Part shown: piece by piece, positions 35,403 to 46,800 of the stretch | Layout: the number at the start of each line of letters is the position of its first letter | Position numbering within the stretch: the stretch's first letter is position 1 | Notes under the pieces: generated by a model | Databases searched by the model: none | The model's input: the letters and a program-made list of their open reading frames with translations, nothing else | What the model was told of the DNA's origin: nothing | Made by a program: the position numbers and the translations under genes | NCBI GenBank assembly: GCA_963855995.1 | Contig: OY979731.1 | Span: 1,823,001 to 1,887,000 of the forward strand | Length of the DNA stretch: 64,000 nucleotides | Direction of reading: 5' to 3' | Origin: Muricea muricata | Lineage: Eukaryota > Cnidaria > Anthozoa > Malacalcyonacea > Plexauridae

Positions 35403-36234
35403 GTACATAAGAGCTTGTTAACAAGCAGGTGTTGATATATTCTTACCTTAGATATGACTCACTCGGTTTCTTTCGAAAGTTAGAACCAAAATATGTTTCT
35501 TACTTGGCCAGGGCAGTATTTACATGCTTAACTTTTATAACAACACCGTAATCTGTTAAAATAAAACCTTTTGATAATCCATAGTTATAGGAAGATTTAA
35601 AACAAATCCCGTGTAATTCGCTATACTTGCAAAAAGATTAAAAAATTCGTTAAGAAATTTTGGAAAGAGTTTGAAAGCGCACGAAGGCTTAAATGCCACA
35701 AGAAAACGATTAGCATGTTTTCTCAAAAAGCTAAAGACTCCAGCGAAGGATAAGCTTTTTCTTAAGAGGAAGAGCAGAAAAGCGATGTTGTAGAGAGCAG
35801 TGAAAAGTAGATTTACATGATTTAAAAAGAAGAAGGCAAGATTGTTTCTTTGATAAATCGGCGTGAGCATCAATCATCACTTTCATTTTTGTCAATTCGG
35901 TCAAAATTTTATTTTTTGTTGCTTCTTCAAGTGCGCCGTATCGAAAATTTTTTAGAATTGGCCCTAGTTTGTTGTAAATTACACAAACGTTAATACTTTA
36001 GTCTTTAGCGTAATTAAGAGTCGTGGCAAAGAGGCGTTCTGCATTGATTCAGAAAGGCTCCACGTGTTCTTTTGTCTAAGACAAAGACGCTCTCTGTGCC
36101 AAGACAGTTGGATTAGGATAATCTCACATGCGGTCGCACTTTCGTTTTGTGAAATTGTTGGTAACGGACAAATTGATTGAATATTTCTGGCAAATATTAG
36201 GGTTTAACGAAGATTTATAAGCAATAATCGGTTT
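35403..36234. other. Unassigned AT-rich intergenic sequence
   Basis: No gene recognised. A 105-codon frame on the minus strand (35556-35873) is hydrophobic and lysine-rich in a low-complexity AT context, with no splice or domain support. Confidence 0.4.
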
Positions 36235-36555
36235 AGAAGTTATTGTAGACTACGGTAACACAATCGTCAGAGCAAGCGCCTTTAACTTCTGAGATCGTGG
36301 GTTTGATCCTCACTTTAGACTCATGACATTTGAAAGATTTAGTCAACGCTCTGTCGAAAGTCGTGGGTTTCCTCCGGGTACTTTGGTTTCCTCCCACAGG
36401 GAATGTTGACAGGCTGGGTTGAGATTAGCTCCTAACTGATCCTTCCATCGTAGCTGTGCTCCGTGACCAGACGCGAGTCATAAGGTGGCTTTCAGAGGCG
36501 TCCTTAGAAAGCCTTCAACTAGATCAGGCTGAACTGCGTCCTTCGTGATTCCTTA
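36235..36555 (+). repeat. tRNA-like SINE, family 1, near full length
   Basis: The best-preserved copy: a tRNA-like head with CTGAGATCGTGGGTTTGATC, then GAAAGTCGTGGGTTTCCTCC, TTTCCTCCCACAGGGAATG, GTTGACAGGCTGGGTTGAGA, ATCCTTCCATCGTAGCTGTG, TCAGAGGCGTCCTTAGAAAG and TTCGTGATT. About 300 bp. Confidence 0.8.
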
Positions 36556-36764
36556 TTTGATAACTAATACTTAATTGCTTCCGTTAAAATTAATCGAGAA
36601 CGAATTTTAGGTGTGGTATTTATTAAATTTGATTTTGTGTACAATATTAATGAGTTAACATTCGAATATTTAATATTTCATACAGTGATATAGTTATGTT
36701 ATAATTTGAATTAATTATACTCTTCTTGCTAAAAATAGGTGGGAATTACAGTCAACTCCAATAA

Positions 36765-37799
36765 CTGCATGAAGACCTGGGGAAACTCCTCATCAACTCT
36801 CATGCAACTCTTGTTCTCGTTTGACCAGGACACGAGAGTTGAGAAAACTCTCATACAAACTCTTGCTTCTCAACTCTCATCAACTCTCATGCAACTCTTG
36901 TTCTCATTTGACCAGGACACGAGAGTTGAGAAAACTCTCATACAAACTCTGGCTTGTCAACTCTCATCAACTCTCATGCAACTCTTGTTCTCATTTGACC
37001 AGGACACGAGAGTTGAGAAAACTCTCATACAAACTCTGGCTTGTCAACTCTCATCAACTCTCATGCAACTCTTGTTCTCATTTGACAAGGACATGAGAGT
37101 TAAAACTCTCATACAAACTTTCGCTTGTTAACTTTCATCAACTCTTGTTCTCGTTTGACCAGGACCTGAGAGTTGAGAAAACTCTCATACAAACTCTCGC
37201 TTGTCAACTCTCATGCAACTCTTGTTCCCGTTTGACCAGGACATGAGAGTTGAGAAAACTCTCATACAAACTCTCGCTTATCAACTCTCATGCAACTCTT
37301 GTTCTCGTTTGACCAGGACATGAGAGTTGAGAAAACTCTCATGCAAACTCTCGCTTGTCAACTCTCATGCAACTCTTGTTCTCGTTTGACCAGGACATGA
37401 GAGTTGAGAAAACTCTCATGCAAACTCTCGCTTGTCAACTCTCATGCAACTCTTGTTCTCGTTTGACCAGGACATGAGAGTTGAGAAAACTCTCATGCAA
37501 ACTCTCGCTTGTCAACTCTCATGCAACTCTTGTTCTCGTTTGACCAGGACATGAGAGTTGAGAAAACTCTCATACAAACTCTCGCTTGTCAACTTTCATC
37601 AGCTTTCATGCAACTCTTGTTCTGGTTTGATTAGGACATGAGAGTTGAGAAAACTCTTATACAAACTATCACTTGTCAACTTTCATCAACTCTCATGCAA
37701 CTCTTCTTCCCGTTTGACCAGGACATGAGAGTTGAGAAACTCTCATACAAACTCTCGCTTGTCAACTCTCATCTCATTTGACCGAAGTCTTCATGCAGT
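36765..37799 (+). repeat. 90-bp minisatellite, array 2, bounded by 13-bp inverted repeats
   Basis: About 12 units of CAACTCTCATGCAACTCTTG, TTCTCGTTTGACCAGGACAT, GAGAGTTGAGAAAACTCTCA and TACAAACTCTCGCTTGTCAA. ACTGCATGAAGAC just left of the array is mirrored by GTCTTCATGCAGT just right of it. It lies immediately downstream (in the minus sense) of the giant coiled-coil gene's stop codon. Confidence 0.9.
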
Positions 37800-37898
37800 G
37801 GCTTTGTGAAATATCCCAATCTTGAGAAACTGTGAATTCAAAAAATGTTGTACAACACAAGAAATATTCTTAGCTATCTGTGCGAATTAATTGGAAAT
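37800..37898 (-). other. Proximal 3' flank / 3' UTR of the giant coiled-coil gene
   Basis: About 100 bp between the stop codon (37899) and minisatellite array 2. I see no AATAAA on the minus strand here, so the polyadenylation site is either non-canonical or inside or beyond the minisatellite. Confidence 0.4.
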
Positions 37899-40800
37899 TT
37901 AATCATTCAAAACAAGCTGCCCATAAACTTCAATTCCACTCAGTCGCAGCGAGTCTTTGCCGGCCTCGTTTTTGCCCGTCTGGCGCACGCGCAGATGTCG
38001 ATATGCCGTGCTGTCGTCATCAATCTTCCATGTTGCGGCCGCATACCCTTTGTCCAGCATCTCGTCGTTCACGTGATTTCTGAGAATGTGCCATACTTTG
38101 CCATCACGTGATCCTTCAAGTACCCAGTTTCTGAGCGCACCAGATACACCGCTCCAACCGTGCTGAGAAAAGAATTAGAGAGAATTTTGATTTGAGGGCC
38201 TGACATGAGAGTTGGGAAACTCTTACACAAACTCTCGCTTGTCAACTCTCTTCAACTCTCATGCAACTCTTGTTCTCGTTTGACCAGGACATGAGAGTTG
38301 AGAAAACTCTCATACAAACTCTCGCTTCTCAACTATCATCAACTCCCATGCAACTCTTGTTCTCGTTTGACCAGGACACGAGAGTTGAGAAAACTCTCAT
38401 ACAAACTCTCGCTTGTCAACTCTCATCAACTCTCATGCAACTCTTGTTCTCGTTGGACCAGGACATGAGAGTTGAGAAAACTCTCGTACAAACTCTCACT
38501 TGTCAACTCTCATGCAACTCTTGTTCTCGTTTGACCAGGACATGAGAGTTGAGAAAACTCCCATACAAACTCTCGCTTGCCAACTATGATCAACTTTTAT
38601 CGTTTGACCAGGACATGAGAGTTGAGAAAACTCTCATACAAACTCTCGCTTCTCAACTATCATCAACTCTCATGCAACTCTTGTTCTCGTTTGACCAGGA
38701 CATGAGAGTTGAGAAAACTCCCATACAAACTCTCGCTTGCCAACTATGATCAACTTTTATCGTTTGACCAGGACATGAGAGTTGAGAAAACTCTCATACA
38801 AACTCTCGCTTCTCAACTCTCATCAACTCTCATGCAACTCTTGTTCTCGTTTGACCAGGACATGAGAGTTGAGAAAACTCATACAAACTCTCGCTTGTCA
38901 ACTCTCATCAACTCTCATGCAACTCTTGTTCTCGTTTGACCAGGACATGAGAGTTGAGAAAACTCTCGTACAAACTCTCACTTGTCAACTCTCATGCAAC
39001 TCTTGTTCTCGTTTGACCAGGACATGAGAGTTGAGAAAACTCTCATACAAACTCTCGCTTGTCAACTCTCATCAACTCTCATCAACTGTCATGCAACTCT
39101 TGTTCTCGTTTGACCAGGACATAAGAGTTGAGAAAACTCTCATACAAACTCTCGCTTGTCATCTCCCATCAACTCTCATGCAACTCTTTGTTCTCGTTTG
39201 ACCAGGACATGAGAGTTGAGAAAACTCCCATACAAACTCTCGCTTGTCAACTATGATCAACTTTTATCTTGCCTTTGACTACTCAACTCCAATACATCAA
39301 CTAAATCTCGTACCCACCTGCAGAGTATACGCTGAAGGTAAAATAGATCGTTTCTCGCCAAAATCAATCTTCCACCATTGATTGGCTTTGTTGCTTGTGC
39401 TGCACCATGATCCCTTGCGATCAGCGACATCAGACGCCTTCCCGTGACCGTAGGATGACCGGCTGATCTTGACCAAGCCAGCCTCGGCCGGATTCTTCCA
39501 CTCCTCCGTCCCACCGCTTGTACCAAGCCAATAGAGTATACCTTGCGTGTCCTTGTTCTCAAAGTCTGCCGGTACTGGAAGAAATATGATTGCATTGTGA
39601 ATGGGGTTCTAAAATCGCACAACTTGTCAACGCTTGTCTTCAGTTGTTGACAAGTCTAGAACAAGTTATTAGGATTTTCTCACAAGATTGATGGGGCCAA
39701 GAGGCTTGCTACAAGTTGTTCCAACAAGTGTGATAGCGTCAAGAAGTTGTTGACAAGATGATGACAACAAGCTCGTGTTACGAACAGTCTGTATTTGTCT
39801 GGTTAGAACAACTCGTAACAAGTCTGTTACCGTGATCAACCTTGTTAGAAGATGATAGCAATCTGTTCCAGACTTGTCGCAACAACTGGGATCAAGAAGT
39901 GCGGACACATTCTGACATCAGCTTCCTACCTCCTCGACTGTTGGTATCTTTGTTGTCTTTTAAGCTGTCTTCGTTTTCAGACACTTCTGCTAGTTCTGCT
40001 ACAGCGAAACCTGTCGAACAATTTAATTTGTTAAAGAGGTAAATGTTTCATGAATGATCATGTTGAGAAGAAAAACTTGTTGGAAGGGATGATACACTAA
40101 TACAAACTGATTTTCAAATGGTGTGTATTAGTCCATGTACATTTCATCCAAATTACAAAGGTCAGACTAATCAGAAGTTTGTCCAGTTAGTGTACGAAGC
40201 TCAGTCTTCTTAAACGTTTGTCCAGCTAATTTACAAAGATCAGTCTAATTACCTACCTTCGCTCCTGCTTGTGTCTAATCCTTCATTCTCCACTGCCGCT
40301 TCATCCTCAGTCTTCACCGGTTGCTTGTCTTTACCCTCTTTGTATCCCCTTGTATCCTCTTCATCTTGTCCCATTCTATCATCCTTACGTCCCTCCGTAT
40401 CCTCACTTACCACCTCTGCTTTGACAACTCTGGCGCCCAGGCTACTTTCGAGCCACGCTGCTTCTAGTTTCTGGCCCAGCCTCTCGTTTTCACGGGTGAG
40501 TTTTTCAAGCGAATTTTTTAATCCTTTGATTTCTTTTTGTTTGCGTTGGACTGCCCTAATAGCGAAAATATTCGGTAATAGTTGAGATAACTGATGGTTC
40601 GTGGATATATGTGGATACTTATGGTTACCTGTGATCTTGGCTTGATTTATCCTGCAGTGCACCCAGATCTTTCAACAATTTGCCCTGTTTGTCCCTCAAT
40701 TCTTGCATATCCTTCATAGTGTTCTTCTCTTGCTGACGTAACTCGTCTATTGTCTTGGTTGCTATCGACAACCGTTTCTGAAGTTCCGTGATTTGCTTTT

Positions 40801-43800
40801 CCTGAATATCGTAGAGAGACTGTGACTTTTCCTTCTTGGAGCTGTCAGCACTGTCTTCCAATTCTTGCGTGACTGTTTCCAAGGTTTGCTTTTGTTTCGA
40901 TAGTTGATTTTGAAGATCGTCGATTTGATCCAATAAAACCTTCAATCATATATATACTGTTCATAGTAATCAGTAATCAAGCGATTCAGAACTTAGCCAC
41001 AAGTATTTTGTTTTACTAATGAAAGGCTCCATCATTTTGTACTTATACCTCACTAAACTCTCAAACAAACTCTCGCTTGTCAACTCTCATCAACTCTCAT
41101 GCAACTCTTGTTCTCGTTTGACCAGCACACGAGAGTTGAGAAACTCTCATACAAACTCTCGCTTGTCAACTCTCATCATCAACTCTCATGCAACTCTTGT
41201 TGTCGTTTGACCAGGACATGAGAGTTGAGAAAACTCTCTTACAAACTCTCGCTTGTCAACTCTCATCAACTCTCATGCAACTCTTGTTCTCGTTTGACCA
41301 GGACATGAGAGTTGAGAAAACTCTCATACAAACTCTCGCTTGTCAACTCTCATCAACTCTCATGCAACTCTTGTTCTCGTTTGACCAGCACACGAGAGTT
41401 GAGAAACTCTCATACAAACTCTCGCTTGTCAACTCTCATCAACTCTCATGCAACTCTTGTTCTCGTTTGACCAGGACATGAGAGTTGAGAAAACTCTCAT
41501 ACAAACTCTCGCTTGTCAACTCTCATGCAACTCTTGTTCTCGTTTGACCAGCACACGAGAGTTGAGAAACTCTCATACAAACTCTCGCTTGTCAACTCTC
41601 ATCAATTCTCATGCAACTCTTGTTCTCGTTTGACCAGGACATGAGAGTTGAGAAAACTCTCATACAAACTCTCGCTTGTCAACTCTCATCAACTCTCATG
41701 CAACTCTTGTTCTCGTTTGACCAGGACATGAGAGTTGAGAAACTCTCATACAAACTCTCGCTTGTCAACTCTCACCAACTCTAATGCAACTCTTGTTCTC
41801 GTTTGACCAGGACATGAGAGTTGAGAAAACTCTCATACAAACTCTCGCTTCTCAACTCTCATCAACTCTCATGCAACTCTTGTTCTCGTTTGACCAGGAC
41901 ATGAAAGTTGAGAAAACCCTCATACAAACTCTCGCTTGTCAACTCTCATCAACTCTCATGCAACTCTTGTTCTCGTTTGACCAGGACATGAGAGTTGAGA
42001 AAACTCTCACACAAACTCTCGTTTGTTATCTTTCTCAAACTCTCATACAACTCTTCTTCTCGTTAAAATTGGGCATACCTTCTCTCTATCTTGTCTGATT
42101 TTATTAATTTCCTGAAAACGTTTTCTCAGATCTTCCCTGGTCTCTCTCTCGTGTTCCATTTGAGATTTCATTTCAACTATCTCGCCGTTCATTTTCTCGT
42201 TCTTTGCAAGTTCCGAATCAACTTGATCCAAGAAGTCCTTAGCCATCTTTCTTTCTTCGGCGAGTTTGCGCTCGAGTTCCGCGACCTAGGTAAGGTTGAA
42301 AAACAATAGGGTTTGAGGTGTTGGCGATAATAATAATAATGGCGATAGCCGTCTACCTTCTCAACTAATTGTTTCTTCTCTTGCTTTATCTTCGAGGTCA
42401 TCTCATTCTTAACTTTATCTTTCTCTTTCTCAACATTCTTCAATATTTCTTCACGAGATTTCTTCTCTTCTTCCAAAGCCACACTCAGTTCTTCCTTTTC
42501 GTATTTACTCAATTCCTTCAAAACATCAATTTCTCGGGATCCATGTTTCTGTCTTTTTTCCAACTCCTTGATCACCCGGTTAAGTTCCTCCATTTGCCGT
42601 CGTTGTTTCGAACAGTGTGCGGTGGATTTCTTGAGTTCTTTCTCAAGCTCTTCAATGTGTTTAAGGCGTTCACGTTTTTCTTTCCGCAGTCTCTCGATCT
42701 CCCGTCGAACCTAAGAAACAAAGTCTTGAATTAATTCTTGTTGCTCATTTGAGCACAGAAAGAACACGTGTTGTTTCAGATCTTAAAATAAAGTTGTTGT
42801 TAAGCTACGTTTGGAACAATCTGTTAACAACTTGTAACAAGCTTGATGGGACTGTCAGACTTGGTACAAGGTTGTTCTAGTACTGATACAGTCATGATAT
42901 AACAGTATTGTTAGAGCCTTGTGTTGTCAACTTTGTGACAATCTTGTTACAACAGGTCTGTATCAGACTTGTTACAAGGTTGTTCCAACAAGCTGATACA
43001 GTCATGATATAACAGTATTGTTACAGCCTTGTGTTGTCAACTTTGTGACAATCTTGCTACAACAGGCCTGTATCAGACTTGTTACGAGGTTGCTCTAACA
43101 AGGCTGATACAGATATAACAGTATTGTTACAGCCTTGTGTTGTCAACTTTGTGACAATCTTGTTTCAACAGGTCTGTATCAGACTTGTTACGAGGTTGTT
43201 CTAACAAGGTGATACAGTCATGATATATAGTGACAACACAAGGCTGTAACAATATTGTTACTTCATGACTGTATCAGTCTTGTTCGAACAACCTTGTAAC
43301 ATGTCTGATAGTCCCATCAAGCTTGTCACAAGTTGTTAACAGCCTGTTTCAAGGTATGGAACAAAACTTCTTGACAGACTTGCGATAAGATGAGAAAATC
43401 TCTGGTGGTCAATTCTCCCTATTTATACCTCTGTTACCCCATATCACCTTACCTCGCGCTGTGTTCGCTGTTCCATCTCTCTGACTTCAGTAATGACGTC
43501 ATCTGACTCCTTGTTGTAAGATCTCTCTACTTCCAAGAGTCGTTTCCACGTTTCCATTTGCTCGGCCATTCTTTCTTGCCGACGAACCTGACGATATTAA
43601 CACAGATACGATGTATACCCCGGTTTTGACATGTCATTTTTACTGCTTCATCGGTATTTTATCGATATGCAATATATACAGGGTGTATCAAAAAAAAGGT
43701 AATCGAACTTTGATGTGCTCTAGAGCGTTCAATATTTAACATACAGAAATAATTCTTACTTAGTTGGAAAGACCAGGCTTTTAGATTTTAATTGCCATCG

Positions 43801-46800
43801 TTGTTATAAAATTTGAAGAAAAATCAAGCAAATACAAATGCGATAAAAATTGCAGGTCGAAATCGCATTTTTTCACCGTTGGGAGTTTATTGAAAATCTG
43901 TTGAAATTTAATCCTATTAGGGAATTAAATTACAAAATTAATTGGCCAATTTTAGCTTAGGTAGTAAACGTCTGGCATTTTATGAGTGATGTTAATTGTT
44001 TCTCGTGACAGATAAATGATTAATGAAATTTTCTTTTCTTATTTGCTGCCCTAATAATGCTCAGAGGTGGAAATATGCGATTTCGACCGGCTATTTTCAT
44101 TTGATTCGTATTTGCCCCATCTTTCTTCAAATTTCACAAAAAATGATGGCAATCGAAAGCTAAAAGCCTGGTCTATTCGCCTGCGAAAGAATATTTCTGT
44201 AGATTGTATAATGAACGCGTCAGAGCGCTGCAAAGTTCGATTACCTTTTTTTGATACACCCTGTATAAGATATAAGTTAGTAAGTTAGTAAGTTAGTAAG
44301 TTAGTAAGTTAGTAAGTTAGTAAGTTAGTAAGTTAGTAAGAGAAACATTGGGCTTACTTCTTCATCGACTCGTTCTCGCAATTCTTCGATTTCCTGACAT
44401 CTTTGTTGGTTAAGCTCTGACGCTTCTCTTGTTACCAGTCTTTTAAACAGCGCTCTTCCTCCGGCCGTTGCCAGGATGATAATAAACGCCATCTTTTGAA
44501 GATAACCGTTGCTATGCACCAGGGTGATGGTTGAGATAACGATGCACACGAATAATATATCCAGTAGAAGACGCCTGAGTTGAATTGGATGAATTTTTAG
44601 TAAACTCACTGCTGAGTTAAGCATGGTTAGATCATGCAGAGGTAGTACATGTTCTTGAATGTGAGCTATCTTAAAATGATCTGTTGTTGTACAGAACTCG
44701 CTGTCAGATTAAGCACTGACAAGTTTTATACTCCAGTAAAATAACGTAGTTCAATTACCTCATTTTTGTATCGCATGATTTGTCGCAACCCGCCTCAGTC
44801 TTCTTAAGAGCGACAAAAACGGCACAGCCAATGAGCGGCAATAACGACAACGCGAAATACTCCGCATAGAACAACCACAGAAAGGCCAAGAAACAGGCAA
44901 CAAAAACTGCCCCAACTTTCCAGAATCGTTTCAACTCCTTAACTTTGCAGCCGTTCAACTTCTGAGGGACACTTGGGAGTGACTTTGTGATATCCCTAGT
45001 TGCTTGCTTGAGATCCTGCAAGATCCATCGTTTCTCCTCGTTGTCCACATCATCTTCAGCCAGATGCGTGCGCATGGTCTTGAAGAGGTCTATTTTCTCC
45101 TTCACGTGATTCTCTGCCATCGATTTCAATGCTTGCTCCAGAGCCCTCTTGTCTTGTCCGCGATAGGAGCCAGATCTTTCCAGCAGGTTTTCGATGTCTT
45201 TTCCTTCCTGTATCGTCCAAGTCAGCTTGGCTATGATCAGTTTTTGGTTCTCGTTTCTAAAATTATAGAAGCAGTGAAAAATTCAAGGACTTCGGTTCTC
45301 GGAGCAAGCGCCTTTCATCTCTGAGATCGTGGGTTTGATCGTCACTTCAGACTCATGACATTTGCATGAAAAGAGTTAGTCAACGCCTTTACAAAGGTCG
45401 TGGGTTTTCTCCAGGTACTCTGGTTTCCTCCCACAGGGAATGTTGACAGGATGGGTTGAGATTAGCTCCTAACTGATCCTTCCATCGTATCAGTGCTCCG
45501 TGATCAAACATGAGTCTTAAGGTCCTTGTCTGAGGCATCCTAGAAAGCCTTCGATCATTCAATATGTTATGCCACCTCGAGGAAAACTGTCTACGCTTAC
45601 CTGCCATGTTCGACTTTCAATTGTCGTTCAAGTGCTGCTATTGCGTGTTTCTGTTTAGTGACAACTTCCAAATGCTTTTCCACGAGCGTAGATAGTTCAT
45701 GTATTTCCTGACTGCTTTCCAGACTTCGTTCAGCCTCCACGTTTAACTCTTCGGCCAGTTTCGCTACCTAGAGATAAAGTTGGACACAAAGTGAACACCA
45801 GAAAGAGCAAGCACAACCCGAGGGGCAAAATTAATTTTTTCAATGACAAGTGAACGTTTTTTGCAAATCAAAGACAACAAACGCAAACCTTACGAGCTGG
45901 GTATGAACACAAGCGTCTGATGTGCCCTGCGTCAGTATTTCGAGTGAAAATTATACGCATTTGGAAATTCAAGCCGTGAATGGGCAGCCCCTGAAATTCA
46001 AATTTTTTCCCCGCGGCAAAAAACTGCCGTCCTGAATCCGTCTTTTCTGTTTCACGACGGCAATAGCGGAATTCACGGCGGCATTATTTTGAAAATTACT
46101 TTTATTTTGCCAAAAAAGCCCGATGGTACTGCTTGATTATGATATTTCATTTTTTCATTCTTCTCGCAGCAAAATACAGCGGCATTTTCAATTGTAAAAT
46201 TTATTTAAAAATTCTACTCAATACTCACCTTTTTATGGCAAAACAAAAACGTTCGTGATCAGCGGTTCGGATTGCAGACTGATGAAGAGACGAAAATTCT
46301 TCATCAAACTTGTTTTCCAGTGAATAATAACAGTGAAAAAAAGTTTGCGTCTAACTCTTTTGACCGTACATCGTCAAAAATATGACAATGGCAAAAAACA
46401 TATCTCTTGCCGATCAAGATGATAAGCAATCTTGCTTCTCCGTCGATAATAAACAATTCCTTGCCGATATCGTAAAATTTATTCACGTAGGCAAAAAAGT
46501 GCCGTCGTGATATGCTATTTTCACTATTCACGTCGGCAATTACTATGGCAATTGCCGAATGCCGCCGCGAATTTCAAGAGCTGATGGGTGAAAAAATTCA
46601 TCATCAACTACAGGTCCTCCGGCAGGAATCGAACCCAGGCCTTTGCGACGATGCTACAATCCTGTAACCACTAACCTTTACCGCCAACCTGTTGGCCGAC
46701 ATTACCAGCCTTAATACTCATAAATTTTGCTTGCTGTTGCGTCAGCTGCACCAACATCGCAAAGGCCTAGGTTCGATCACTGCCGGAGGACCTATAGTTG

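Noticed and set aside
36739-39100. Repetitive 90-130-codon frames (LLFSFDQDMRVEKTLIQTLA-type) in the 90-bp minisatellite
   Set aside because: The unit length keeps frames open in several phases and on both strands; no start context, splice support or non-repeat sequence supports a protein.
40271-40585. Plus-strand frames opposite giant-gene exons (also 42369-42734, 49395-49733, 52469-52936)
   Set aside because: Same antisense effect; the minus-strand exons have phased splice sites and coiled-coil composition.
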